DNA from: ZC4RG30 sp035556135
Lineage (GTDB): Bacteria > Pseudomonadota > Gammaproteobacteria > Steroidobacterales > Steroidobacteraceae
NCBI GenBank assembly: GCA_035556135.1
Contig: DATMFO010000006.1
Location: 62,001 to 126,000 of the forward strand
Reading direction: 5' to 3'
DNA length: 64,000 nucleotides
The position numbers and the translations under genes are program-made. Every line of letters begins with the position of its first letter. Position 1 is the stretch's first letter. Of the stretch, positions 8,011-16,914 are shown one piece after another. The notes beneath the pieces are model-generated. The model ran no database searches. It was given only the letters and a program-made list of their open reading frames with translations, and was not told where the DNA came from.

Positions 8011-9342
8011 TTACGGTTGCAGCCGCGCCTCAACCAGTCTGTCGGCCAACTCCCAGTTGGTGGATTCGAGGGTGGCTACTCCATCCGGGGCCAGCTCATC
8101 CAGTATGTCCTGCTGCACCTGTCCGCGCGCCAGCGCGATGGAGTAGGGGATGCGGTCGTGGAACATCACCATGGAATAGCGCGGGATGAACCTGCCCGGA
8201 TGACGTCGTTCCAGCGCCAGCTCCAGCTGGCGTTGCAGCTGGTGGCGCGGGTCGAGCACGTCGTCGCGCATTTCCGCGTAGTTTTGCAGCGACATGGCGG
8301 CGATGGCATCGGCATCGGGCCGGCGTTGCGCGGTGAACCGGCCGAAGGGCTGTGGCTGGCCATCGGCGAGCAGCTCGTCGAGGATGCGGCAGTCTTCCAG
8401 CGCGCAGTTCATGCCCTGGCCATGGAAAGGAACGATGGCGTGGGCGGCATCGCCGATGAGCAGCAGATTCTCGCCACGGTTCCAGGGCGCGGCGCGTACC
8501 GTGCCGAGTATCCCCTGGCGATGCGCGGCGAACTCCCGGTCGAAGTCCGGCATCAGCGCCAGGGCGTCGGGGAATTCCCGCTCGAAGAACTCCCTAGCCG
8601 CACCGGGTGCTGCCAGCGATTCGAAGCCGGGCGTCCCCTTGCGTGGCAGGAACAGCGTGGCCGTGAAGCTGAAGTCCGTGTTGGGCAGGGCGATCAGCAT
8701 GAAGCCGCGCCGCGGCCAGATGTGCAGCGCCTCGCGCACGGCCAGCGCGCTGCGGCCCGCCACGGGTGGAATGGAGAGTTCCTTGTAGTCGTGGTCGAGC
8801 AGGTCGTTGCTCGCCGCGATGAGGCCGCGTCCGGCCATGGCCTTGCGCAGCGCCGATCCGGCGCCGTCTGCCGCGACCACCCGCGCTGCGTGCAGCGCGT
8901 AGCGGCGTCCGCTGCCTTCGTCCTGCATCAGCGGTGCGCCATTTTCGTCCATACCCAGGCAGCGCTGGCCGAAGTGCAGGGTGATCGCCGGCATGCGCCC
9001 GGCGTGTTCCACCAGCTGGCGCGTCAGTTCGGCGCGGGAAATGGAATGGTTGATTTCGCCGGGGTTCTGGCCGTAGGCGGAAAAGCTCTCCGGCGCGCCG
9101 GCGGGATGCAGTTGCCGGCCCGGCATGGGCACCATGTGCGGAACCAGTGCGTCGAGCACGCCGGCAGCGGCGAGGGCACGCTTGCCGCGTGCGGCCAGCG
9201 CGAGGTTGATGGAGCGGCCGGCCTCCGGGGACGTGGCGCGCGGATCTGCGCGGCGCTCATACAGTTCCACCTTGTTGCCCCGGCGGGCCAGCAGCAACGC
9301 CAGCAGGCAGCCGGCAGGCCCCCCGCCGACGATGGCGATCAA
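8011..9342 (-). CDS. kmo: kynurenine 3-monooxygenase
   Basis: A 443-residue FAD-dependent hydroxylase converting L-kynurenine to 3-hydroxykynurenine with NADPH and O2. The dinucleotide site VGGGPAGCLLALLLARRG lies at residues 5-22. RSINLALAARGKRAL, the family-specific substrate region, and the second FAD motif GDAAHAIVPFHGQGMN near residue 300 follow. The C-terminal amphipathic part (YSMVMFHDRIPYSIALARG) is typical of bacterial KMO. The start is a TTG that overlaps the kynU stop by 4 bases. It works between kynB and kynU although last of the four pathway genes. Confidence 0.95.
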   Translation of the reverse strand: MIAIVGGGPAGCLLALLLARRGNKVELYERRADPRATSPEAGRSINLALAARGKRALAAAGVLDALVPHMVPMPGRQLHPAGAPESFSAYGQNPGEINHSISRAELTRQLVEHAGRMPAITLHFGQRCLGMDENGAPLMQDEGSGRRYALHAARVVAADGAGSALRKAMAGRGLIAASNDLLDHDYKELSIPPVAGRSALAVREALHIWPRRGFMLIALPNTDFSFTATLFLPRKGTPGFESLAAPGAAREFFEREFPDALALMPDFDREFAAHRQGILGTVRAAPWNRGENLLLIGDAAHAIVPFHGQGMNCALEDCRILDELLADGQPQPFGRFTAQRRPDADAIAAMSLQNYAEMRDDVLDPRHQLQRQLELALERRHPGRFIPRYSMVMFHDRIPYSIALARGQVQQDILDELAPDGVATLESTNWELADRLVEARLQP

Positions 9343-10613
9343 GCTGATCGCTCCACGGCTGCGGCAAGCAGCTCGCAGAAGCGCGCCACTTCGCCGAAGG
9401 TGTTGTACAGCGGCACGGGCGCAAATCGCAGGATGTCCGGCTCGCGCCAGTCGGCGACCACGCCCTGCCGGGTGAGCCTGTCGAACAGGCGACGCCCGGC
9501 CTCGCGCCCGGTGTGCACGCGCAGCGACAGCTGGCAGCCACGGCGCGCTGGATCGCGCGGGCTGATGCTTTCGATGCTGCCGCCGCAGGCTTCGAGGCCT
9601 TCAAGAAGCAATGCGGTCATGGCCAGTGACTTCGCACGCAGGGCCGGCATGCCGGCTTCCTCAAAAATCTGCAGCGAGGCCAGCAGCGGCGCGGTGGACA
9701 GGATGGGCGGATTGCTGACCTGCCAGCCGGCCGCACCGGGCGAAGGCAGGAACTCCGGCCCCATCTGGAAACGCGAGCCGCGATCATGCCCCCACCAGCC
9801 TGCAAGGCCGGGCAGCTGGGCTCGCTCGTGGCGGGAGTGCACGAAGGCGCCGCCAACCGCGCCGGGACCCGCATTCAGGTACTTGTAGCTGCACCACACG
9901 GCGAAGTCCGCGCCACCGTCGTGCAGCGACAGGGGCGTATTGCCGATGGAGTGGGCGAGGTCGAAGCCGCACAAGGCCCCGGCGGCGTGCGCGGCGCGCG
10001 CAATGCGCTGCAGGTCGAAGCTCTGGCCGGTGAGGTACTGAACGCCAGGCCAGAGCACCAGTGCGATCTCCTCGCCTCGCTTGCGCAGCAGCTCTTCGAG
10101 TGTCGCCTCGTCGACGAGCCCGTCGGCTCCGGCGTCAACCTCAAGCAGCGTGTCCTGCGCGCAGTTGCCATGCCAGTCCAGCTGGCTGGCTACTGCGTGG
10201 CGATCCGAGGGAAATGCGCCGCGTTCGATCACGATGCAGCGGCGCCGGCCCTGCGGCCGGTAGAAGCTCGCCAGCAGCAGGTGCAGATTGATGGACAGGG
10301 AATTCATCGCCACCACTTCCGAAGCCTCTGCACCGGCGAGACGGGCAAGGCCGGGCTGCAGCAGTTCGGCGTAGTCGATCCACGGCCGGCGGGCGCGATG
10401 GTGTCCTTCGACGCCCAGCTGCTCCCAATCCCGCAGCTCCTCGTCCACCTTCTCCCTGGCTGCCAGCGGTGCGAGTCCCAGTGAATGGCCGCAGAAGTAG
10501 ATGAGCGGTGAGCCATCGGCGGCGCGCGGCAGCGCGAACCGGCCGCTCAGGGGTGCCAGCGGGTCGGCCGCATCCAGCTCCCGGGCGCGCGCGGTGAGGT
10601 CGGTCAGCTTCAC
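9339..10613 (-). CDS. kynU: kynureninase
   Basis: A 424-residue PLP enzyme cleaving 3-hydroxykynurenine to 3-hydroxyanthranilate and alanine. Motifs: FALPRAADGSPLIYFCGHSLG at the start (substrate loop), NSLSINLHLLLASFYRP, FDLAHSIGN (PLP-ring Asp region), and the lysine in VWCSYKYLNAGPGAVGG near residue 238. I place the start at the GTG at 10613, which overlaps the kynB stop as GTGA. A longer reading to 10670 adds 19 residues that lie inside kynB and match nothing in the family. Confidence 0.95.
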   Translation of the reverse strand: MKLTDLTARARELDAADPLAPLSGRFALPRAADGSPLIYFCGHSLGLAPLAAREKVDEELRDWEQLGVEGHHRARRPWIDYAELLQPGLARLAGAEASEVVAMNSLSINLHLLLASFYRPQGRRRCIVIERGAFPSDRHAVASQLDWHGNCAQDTLLEVDAGADGLVDEATLEELLRKRGEEIALVLWPGVQYLTGQSFDLQRIARAAHAAGALCGFDLAHSIGNTPLSLHDGGADFAVWCSYKYLNAGPGAVGGAFVHSRHERAQLPGLAGWWGHDRGSRFQMGPEFLPSPGAAGWQVSNPPILSTAPLLASLQIFEEAGMPALRAKSLAMTALLLEGLEACGGSIESISPRDPARRGCQLSLRVHTGREAGRRLFDRLTRQGVVADWREPDILRFAPVPLYNTFGEVARFCELLAAAVERSA

Positions 10614-11392
10614 GATGCGGCCACCAGCGGCAGGTACAGCGGCCGGCTCGGCACCGCATCGCCTGTCCACGCCGGAATCTGGATCTGCACCGCGCAGGGG
10701 CCATCGGGGATTCCGGCCGGAAACGCTGCAAGTTCGGTGATGGTCGCGCTGGCACGTGCAGCATCACCCAGTCGCGTGCTGTCCGCCGGCAGGCCGAAGA
10801 AAATGCGATGCGCCGAGAGCCTGCCTTCATCGGCGAGGCGGTCGACGGAGGGCAAGTCGGTCACCAGGTGGTCGACGCCGCGCGCCACCAGTTCCTGCAC
10901 CAGCTGGCGCGAGAGGAAGGGCGGGGCAGGGTCGCTCCAGTCGGTGCCTGTGCGAAGCAGCAGTGCACGCGGCGTCCCCGGCGGATGGCGGCCCCACGCC
11001 GACAGCAACGCGCCGCGCGTGATCAGCCGGTCGCCGGCCTGCGGGGCGGGAATGGAATCCTCCCCGCTCGAAAGCGCATCGCTGGCAGCCACGGTCAGCA
11101 GCAACGCAACCATCGGACCCGCAGGCAGTATCTCCTGCAGCGGGCGCTGCTCGATGGTCAGGTGCGAGGCGCTCTCGGTATGCGTGCCATTGCAGTGGGG
11201 AACGAGGTGCACCTGCCTGCAGTTGCAGCTGGCGCCGCGCGCCACGTCACCCTCGAAACTGTCCACCTTGAAGGCCTCGCTGCTGGCTGCCGGGGCGCCG
11301 AAATGGCGTGGATGCGGGCGCGAGAAGTCCAGCGTCAGCGCCAGCGGCACCGCTGCGGAGAAGTCGACCCGCGGCGTGGCGATCGGCTCCAT
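10610..11392 (-). CDS. kynB: cyclase-family arylformamidase (kynurenine formamidase type)
   Basis: A 260-residue metal-dependent hydrolase of the cyclase superfamily, expected to turn N-formylkynurenine into kynurenine and formate. The metal-binding HxxGTHxxxxxH pattern is HCNGTHTESASH with His66, His71 and His77. It differs from the HxGTHxDxPxH spacing of short KynB enzymes, in line with the longer ~260-residue subfamily found in kmo operons. Later motifs include LLRTGTDW and a HLVTDLPSVDRLADEG loop. It starts 7 bases after nbaC and overlaps kynU. The operon setting supports the function better than the motif alone. Confidence 0.83.
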   Translation of the reverse strand: MEPIATPRVDFSAAVPLALTLDFSRPHPRHFGAPAASSEAFKVDSFEGDVARGASCNCRQVHLVPHCNGTHTESASHLTIEQRPLQEILPAGPMVALLLTVAASDALSSGEDSIPAPQAGDRLITRGALLSAWGRHPPGTPRALLLRTGTDWSDPAPPFLSRQLVQELVARGVDHLVTDLPSVDRLADEGRLSAHRIFFGLPADSTRLGDAARASATITELAAFPAGIPDGPCAVQIQIPAWTGDAVPSRPLYLPLVAAS

Positions 11393-11399
11393 GCGCGGA

Positions 11400-11927
11400 T
11401 CAGGTGGCCTTGCGCCGGGAAGCGGGCACCGGCGCCACTGTGCCGCACTGGCGGCAGGTGCGATGCCCCACGCTGTCGTAATAGCGCTGGAACACGGCCG
11501 GGAACTGCGTCTCGATATTGGTGAGCTCGAAGAACTCTTCGTAGAGCTTGTGGTTGCAGTTCTCGCAGTACCACTGCAGGCCGTCCATCTCGCCCGCGCG
11601 GCGGCGCCGCTCCACCACCAGGCCCACCGTGTCTGGCTGGCGCTGCGGGGAGTGGGGCAGCAGGGGCGGGAGCAGGAACACCTCGCCCTCGCGGATGGGG
11701 ATGTCGACGATGCGCCCCTCCTGCAGCGTGCGCAGCGTCATGTCACCCTCGAGCTGGTAGAAGAACTCCTCGCCCGGGTCGACGTGGAAGTCGCTGCGGA
11801 CATTCGGCCCGCCGACCACCATCAGGATGAAGTCACCGACGGGGAACAGCAGCTTGTTGCCCACCGGCGGCTTGAGCAGGTGCCGGTGGGATTCGATCCA
11901 TTCGCTGAAATTGAACGGCTGGAGCAT
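11400..11927 (-). CDS. nbaC: 3-hydroxyanthranilate 3,4-dioxygenase (HAAO)
   Basis: A 175-residue cupin Fe(II) dioxygenase opening the ring of 3-hydroxyanthranilate to the quinolinate precursor. Ligands are visible: His48 and Glu54 in RSDFHVDPGEEFFYQLEGD and His92 in LLPPLLPHSPQRP-like context. A second, rubredoxin-like iron site is formed by C121xxC124 and C158xxC161, as in bacterial HAAO. The ribosome site GGAGGTGA is a perfect anti-Shine-Dalgarno match, unusually strong for this window. It starts 23 bases after the TonB receptor stop. Confidence 0.96.
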   Translation of the reverse strand: MLQPFNFSEWIESHRHLLKPPVGNKLLFPVGDFILMVVGGPNVRSDFHVDPGEEFFYQLEGDMTLRTLQEGRIVDIPIREGEVFLLPPLLPHSPQRQPDTVGLVVERRRRAGEMDGLQWYCENCNHKLYEEFFELTNIETQFPAVFQRYYDSVGHRTCRQCGTVAPVPASRRKAT

Positions 11928-11950
11928 GGGTCACCTCCAGCCCATTGTAA

Positions 11951-14098
11951 TCAGCGCCAGTTCCACTGCAGGCCGATCATGGCCGTGCGCTCGGGGCCGG
12001 CTTCGAAGAAGCGGCTGTTGCCCTCGTTGACGATGATGGAGCCTACGTAGGTCTTGTCGAGCAGGTTCTCGACACGGGCGAAGGTGCGCAGGCTGCTGCC
12101 GCCGAGATCCCAGTTGCGGCCAATCTCCGCGTGCCACAGGCCGAAACCCGGGGCGCGAAAGGCGTCGATGTCGTTCACCACCATGTCGCCGCGGGCCTCG
12201 AATTCGAGGCCAGCTTGCCAGGGCCCGGGGGACCAGCGCAGGGCAAGGGTGCCCTGGTGGCGCGCCACGCCTGGAATGCGCGAACCGGCCGGCACGGTGA
12301 CGTTCGGGGTTGTGCAGGGAGTGCCGCTGCAGATTGCATTGTCACTGAGGAACTCCGCATCAAGCAGGGTGTAGGAACCCTCCAGCGAAAGACCCTGCGG
12401 CAGGCGGGCCAGCAGCGATGTCTCGAAACCCTGACGGCGCGTCCTGCCGTCCGCATTGCGGAAGCTGCTGCGACCGCCGCTGTTGCGGGCTACCAGCAAC
12501 TCGTTGTCGGTGTCCGCACGGAACAGCGCGGCATCCACTTCGAGGCCGGCTCCGGGACGCCACTTCGTGCCCAGCTCATAGTTGCGGCTCCGGGCCCCCT
12601 GGAGCCCCAGTGCCAGGCCCGAACCTCCATCTGATCGATAGGAAATCTCGTTGAACGTCGGTGTCTCGAAGCCGTCGCCCAACGACGCGTAGATGCGCCA
12701 TTCCGACGTCGGGCGGAACACCACGCCACCGACCAGCGTCGTGTCGGAAAACTTGCGGGTGCCACTGTCATCGCCGTTCGTGCCCGACACGTAGCGGTCG
12801 ATGTTCCGGAACCGGACCTCACTGTGGCGCACGCCTGCCATCGCGGACCAGCGGTCCGAGAAGTGCAAGTAGCCCTGTGCGTACTGGTCGAAATTGCGGA
12901 TGCGATTGGTCTCGTCCCTGCGCAGCGCTCCGCGCACTCCGCACGTGGTTGCTCCGCTGCAGGTGTTGTCGACGGGACCGAGGAAATTTTCATACCCGCG
13001 GCGCAGCTGGTTCTGGCGATCAAGGTTGGTGCCGAAGGTGATTTCCAGCGCACGGCCAGCCAGCGACCCGAGGTAGGACCAGCGCAGGTCCGCACCTTCA
13101 TAGCTGCCGTCGAGATCCACCACGCCACCTGCGTGGGTCTGCGTCGCCCGCTGCGTTCCCGGCGGGATGGACAGGTACTGCGTCACCTCACGGTTGCCGG
13201 TGTAGACCATGGCGCGCACGGTGTGGGCGTTGAAACGGTGTTCGTATACCGCGCCGCCCTGCAGTTGTTCGACCGACTTGCGGGTGTTGAACTGCGTTGC
13301 AACGTCAGCCGTTCCGCGGGGATCGGCGCGCCAGGCATCAGGCGTCACGCCCAGCGGATCCTGGGCTTCGGGAATGTCGACGAAGTTCGCCACCAGCGTC
13401 AGGCTCTGGTCGGGTCCAAGGTCAACTCCGAGCCTGAGGTTGGCCGAGTCGCGTCGTGCGGCCGCGTGATCGCGGTAGCCGTCGGTTTCGAAGCGCGAGG
13501 CCGCCAGGTTGTAATCCAGTGGGCCGGTGGTGCCCAGTGCCTGCCCGCTCAAGGTGCTGGTGTCGTTGCTGCCCCAGGTGCCACGCAGTCGTGCTGAAGG
13601 TTCCGGCGTTCCGGCCCTGCTCCAGATCTGCACCACGCCACCGGAGGAATTGCCGTGCAGTGCGGAGAACGGTCCGCGCATCACCTGCATGCTGTCGGCG
13701 CCGAGCACCGAAAAGTGCGACAGCTGGCCCTGGCCGTCCGGCATGGAGGCCGGAATGCCGTCTGCGTACAGTCGCAGGCCGCGCACGCCGAAGGTCGAGC
13801 GCGAGCCGAATCCGCGGATCGACAACTGCGTGTCCTGCGCATAGTTCTGCCTGTCCAGCGCGGTGACACCGGGGATTCCCGCCAGCAGCTCCGTCACGTT
13901 GCTCTGCATCAGGTTGTTGTCTGCATCCAGGTGCACCGTGCTGATCGACGCAGGTGCGTCAAGGTCGGACACGCTGCGCAGTCGCGTCGCGCTCACCACC
14001 ACCGGGGACAATTCCTCCTCGGCCGCTACAGTCGTCGATGCGGGAAAACCAGCGAGGCAGCCGGTGGCGATCAGAAATGGAGTCGCGATGCGCTTCAT
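11951..14098 (-). CDS. TonB-dependent outer-membrane receptor
   Basis: 715 residues. A signal peptide (to about residue 25, TTVAAEEE) is followed by a TonB-box-like ELSPVVVSATR at 29-39. A plug domain follows (STVHLDADNNLMQSNVTELL, GVTALDRQNYAQDTQLSIRG, GVRGLRLYADGIPASMPDGQ), then a 22-strand-type barrel ending IGLQWNWR. The plug resembles the FecA-type TBDR subfamily, but the ligand cannot be named. Its stop is only 23 bases from nbaC, so it may head the kynurenine operon. The ribosome site AAGGA is near its ATG. It is energised by TonB-ExbBD, not encoded here. Confidence 0.93.
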   Translation of the reverse strand: MKRIATPFLIATGCLAGFPASTTVAAEEELSPVVVSATRLRSVSDLDAPASISTVHLDADNNLMQSNVTELLAGIPGVTALDRQNYAQDTQLSIRGFGSRSTFGVRGLRLYADGIPASMPDGQGQLSHFSVLGADSMQVMRGPFSALHGNSSGGVVQIWSRAGTPEPSARLRGTWGSNDTSTLSGQALGTTGPLDYNLAASRFETDGYRDHAAARRDSANLRLGVDLGPDQSLTLVANFVDIPEAQDPLGVTPDAWRADPRGTADVATQFNTRKSVEQLQGGAVYEHRFNAHTVRAMVYTGNREVTQYLSIPPGTQRATQTHAGGVVDLDGSYEGADLRWSYLGSLAGRALEITFGTNLDRQNQLRRGYENFLGPVDNTCSGATTCGVRGALRRDETNRIRNFDQYAQGYLHFSDRWSAMAGVRHSEVRFRNIDRYVSGTNGDDSGTRKFSDTTLVGGVVFRPTSEWRIYASLGDGFETPTFNEISYRSDGGSGLALGLQGARSRNYELGTKWRPGAGLEVDAALFRADTDNELLVARNSGGRSSFRNADGRTRRQGFETSLLARLPQGLSLEGSYTLLDAEFLSDNAICSGTPCTTPNVTVPAGSRIPGVARHQGTLALRWSPGPWQAGLEFEARGDMVVNDIDAFRAPGFGLWHAEIGRNWDLGGSSLRTFARVENLLDKTYVGSIIVNEGNSRFFEAGPERTAMIGLQWNWR

Positions 14099-14209
14099 GC
14101 GAGCCGTTCCTTGCAGTCTGCGAAAATTGTGACGGGCAGGATTCTAGCCGCTGGCAGCCGGATGCGCCCGCCATCGGCCGCGATGCGCGGACGGGCGCCT
14201 TCCGGGGCG

Positions 14210-14932
14210 TCAGGCCAGCGTGTGGTAGACGTTCTGCACGTCCTCGTCCTGCTCCAGCTTGTCGAGCATGGTCATCACTTCGGTGGCTTCCGCCTCGCCG
14301 AGAGTGGTCGGCGCGCTGCACAGGAACTCGTGCGCGGCGGACAGCGGCGTGATGCCGCGCTCTTCCAGAGCCTTCTGCATATGCCCGAAATCCTCGAAGG
14401 CGCAGCGCACCACCAGCTGCGGTTCGCCCTTTTCGCCGGTGCCTTCGCCCATCTCGTCGAGCCCGTGGTCGATGAGGTAGAGCTCCAGGTCGTCCTGGTC
14501 GATGCCCGCGGGGTCGAGGCGGAACACGCCCAGCTTGCGGAACATGAAGCTCACGCTGCCGGTGCTGCCCAGGTTGCCGCCATGCTTGCTGAAGATGCTG
14601 CGCACGTTGGCGACGGTGCGGGTGGGGTTGTCGGTGGCGGTCTCCACGAGTACTGCCACGCCGTGCGGCGCGTAGCCCTCGTAGATCACTTCGGAGTAGT
14701 TGGTGGCATCGCGGCCGGTGGCACGCTTGATGGCGGCCTCGACCTTGTCCTTGGGCATGTTCACCGCGCGCGCGTTCTGGATGACGCGGCGCAGTGCCGG
14801 ATTGCTGGCCGGATCACTGCCTCCGGATCTCACGGCAATGGTGATGTCCTTGCCGATCTTCGCGAACTGCTTGGCCATGCGGTTCCAGCGCGCGAACATC
14901 GTGTGCTTGCGTACTTCGAATATGCGACCCAT
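14210..14932 (-). CDS. yebC: YebC/PmpR-family protein
   Basis: 240 residues, standard for the YebC/TACO1 family. The start GRIFEVRKHTMFARWNRMAK is the variant seen instead of AGHSKWANIKHRK in one subfamily. The rest keeps the family's IAVRSGGSDPASNPALRRVI, NMPKDKVEAAIKRATG, EVIYEGYAPHGVAVLVE and the NVRSIFSKHGGNLG core. Members act as transcription regulators or, as shown for some, relieve ribosome stalling at prolines. It stands alone between the TonB receptor and fhs. No RuvC genes are next to it, unlike classical yebC. Confidence 0.93.
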   Translation of the reverse strand: MGRIFEVRKHTMFARWNRMAKQFAKIGKDITIAVRSGGSDPASNPALRRVIQNARAVNMPKDKVEAAIKRATGRDATNYSEVIYEGYAPHGVAVLVETATDNPTRTVANVRSIFSKHGGNLGSTGSVSFMFRKLGVFRLDPAGIDQDDLELYLIDHGLDEMGEGTGEKGEPQLVVRCAFEDFGHMQKALEERGITPLSAAHEFLCSAPTTLGEAEATEVMTMLDKLEQDEDVQNVYHTLA

Positions 14933-14948
14933 TTTTCCCTGCCGATGC

Positions 14949-14972
14949 GGCCCGTCTGACAGGCCCGTCTGA
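14949..14972. repeat. 11-bp direct repeat in the yebC-fhs intergenic region
   Basis: GGCCCGTCTGA occurs at 14949-14959 and again at 14962-14972, a 13-base pitch, just upstream of the yebC start. The rest of this 193-base intergenic stretch (14933-15125) shows no clear promoter or riboswitch that I can support. The repeat may be fortuitous. Confidence 0.35.
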
Positions 14973-15125
14973 GCTGATGATTGCCGGCGGCATGCTCTGC
15001 CGGGGGCATTTAACTATGGACCTCCAAGTTTGCCCTATTGCTGGCATCGGCGGGGGCTTTCGGACATCATTGCGCGCCGGTGCCGACCCGGTATCCAGAC
15101 CACAATCCGCTGACATAACAGGAAG

Positions 15126-16805
15126 ATGCCAATGCCCCTGAGTGATATCGAGATTGCACGCCAGGCCAAGATGCAGCCCATCGAGAACGTGGCTGCGAAG
15201 ATCGGCATCAGTCGCGAGCAGCTGCTGCAGTATGGTCCGCACAAGGCCAAGCTCTCGCTCGACGCCGTGAAGGAAATCGGCAAGCGCAAGCCCGGCAAGC
15301 TGATCCTGGTGACGGCGATCAATCCCACGCCGGCAGGCGAGGGCAAGACCACCACCACCGTGGGCCTGGGTGACGGCCTCAACGCCATCGGCAAGAAGGC
15401 GGTGATCTGCCTGCGCGAGCCTTCGCTGGGTCCTTGCTTCGGCATGAAGGGTGGCGCGGCCGGCGGGGGTTACGCGCAGGTCGTGCCGATGGAAGACATC
15501 AACCTGCATTTCACCGGTGACTTCCACGCCATTGCCGCAGCCAACAACCTGCTGGCGGCGATGGTCGACAACCACATCTACTGGGGCAACGAGCTGGGCA
15601 TCGACGTGCGGCGCGTGACCTGGAAGCGCGTGGTCGACATGAACGACCGCGCGCTGCGCCAGATCACCAATTCACTCGGCGGACCTGGCAACGGTTATCC
15701 GCGCGAGGATGGATTCGACATCGTGGTGGCTTCCGAGGTGATGGCCATCTTCTGCCTCGCTACCGACCTTGACGACCTGTCGCGCCGCCTGGGCAACATC
15801 ATCGTCGCCCGTACCCGCGACAAGAAGCCCATCCGCGCCCGCGAGCTGCTGGCCGATGGCGCGATGACGGTGCTGCTGCGCGACGCGCTGTCGCCCAACC
15901 TGGTGCAGACGCTGGAGGGCAATCCGGCGTTCGTGCATGGCGGCCCGTTCGCGAACATCGCGCACGGCTGCAACTCGGTGATGGCCACGCAGACCGCGCT
16001 GCGCCTCGGCGATTTCGTCGTGACCGAGGCCGGCTTCGGCGCCGACCTGGGCGCCGAGAAGTTCCTCGACATCAAGTGCCGCAAGGCGGGCCTCAAGCCC
16101 GATGCCGCGGTCATCGTGGCCACCGTTCGTGCGCTGAAGATGCACGGCGGCGTCGCCAAGGATGCGCTGGGCAAGGAAGACCTGGAGGCGCTGAAGAAGG
16201 GCTTCGCCAACCTGGAGCGCCACCTGCAGAACGTGGCCAAGTTCGGCATTCCGACCGTGGTGGCCATCAATGCCTTCATCACCGACACGGCAGCCGAGCA
16301 CGACCTCATCAAGAAGCTGTGCGAGGGCGTGGGCTCCAAGGCCATCCTGTGCACGCACTGGGCCAATGGTTCCAGGGGCACCATCGACCTGGCGCACGAG
16401 GTGGTGCGCCTGGCCGAGAGCGGCAAGGCCGCCTACAAGCCGCTGTATCCGGATGAGCTGCCGCTCATCGAGAAGGTGCGCACCATCGCGAAGGAAATCT
16501 ACCGCGCCAGCGACATCAGCTTCGACAAGAAGGTGGCCGACCTGTTCAAGGAATTCGAGGACGGTGGTTTCGGCAAGTACCCGGTCTGCATCGCCAAGAC
16601 CCAGTACAGCTTCTCCACCGACCCGAATGCCAAGGGTGCGCCCACGGGCCATGTGCTGAATGTGCGCGACGTGCGCCTGTCGGCCGGTGCGGAATTCATC
16701 GTCGTGATCTGCGGCGAGATCATGACCATGCCGGGCCTGCCGAAGGTGCCGTCGGCCAATTCGATCAAGCTCAACGCACAGGGGCAGATCGAAGGGCTGT
16801 TCTGA
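15126..16805 (+). CDS. fhs: formate-tetrahydrofolate ligase
   Basis: 559 residues, the usual length. It condenses formate with THF using ATP to give 10-formyl-THF. The ATP site NPTPAGEGKTTTTVG is at 66-80, preceded by the IAR..M.PIENVAAKIGI lead. REPSLGPCFGMKGGAAGGGYAQV and NLHFTGDFHAI follow, and the C-terminus has the expected GEIMTMPGLPKVPSAN and GQIEGLF. The start has AGGA upstream; an ATG two codons later is possible. Formate released by KynB in the operon upstream could be a substrate, but that link is inference. It ends before a strong bidirectional terminator. Confidence 0.97.
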   Translation: MPMPLSDIEIARQAKMQPIENVAAKIGISREQLLQYGPHKAKLSLDAVKEIGKRKPGKLILVTAINPTPAGEGKTTTTVGLGDGLNAIGKKAVICLREPSLGPCFGMKGGAAGGGYAQVVPMEDINLHFTGDFHAIAAANNLLAAMVDNHIYWGNELGIDVRRVTWKRVVDMNDRALRQITNSLGGPGNGYPREDGFDIVVASEVMAIFCLATDLDDLSRRLGNIIVARTRDKKPIRARELLADGAMTVLLRDALSPNLVQTLEGNPAFVHGGPFANIAHGCNSVMATQTALRLGDFVVTEAGFGADLGAEKFLDIKCRKAGLKPDAAVIVATVRALKMHGGVAKDALGKEDLEALKKGFANLERHLQNVAKFGIPTVVAINAFITDTAAEHDLIKKLCEGVGSKAILCTHWANGSRGTIDLAHEVVRLAESGKAAYKPLYPDELPLIEKVRTIAKEIYRASDISFDKKVADLFKEFEDGGFGKYPVCIAKTQYSFSTDPNAKGAPTGHVLNVRDVRLSAGAEFIVVICGEIMTMPGLPKVPSANSIKLNAQGQIEGLF

Positions 16806-16854
16806 GGTCGGCACGACTGTCCCGCGGCTTGACTCGTCCAGCTGCAGGGGAATG

Positions 16855-16880
16855 AAAAAGGGGCCTCCTGGCCCCTTTTT
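16855..16880. terminator. bidirectional intrinsic terminator between fhs and DUF1993 gene
   Basis: A perfect hairpin: A5-GGGGCC, loop TCCT, GGCCCC-T5. The A-run and T-run on either side make it work in both directions, which fits its place between two converging genes (fhs ending 16805, DUF1993 ending 16915). It is the clearest rho-independent terminator in the window. Confidence 0.93.
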
Positions 16881-16914
16881 CTCTGGTTGCGAGGCTGGCG
16901 ACGCCGCCTCGCTC

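Noticed and set aside
7975..9888. A 637-codon plus-strand frame opposite kmo and kynU
   Set aside because: No motif, and it is contradicted by the complete FAD and PLP motifs on the other strand.
14933..15125. A folate or THF riboswitch upstream of fhs
   Set aside because: I could not find paired stems or a conserved core in this 193-base region; only an 11-bp direct repeat stands out.
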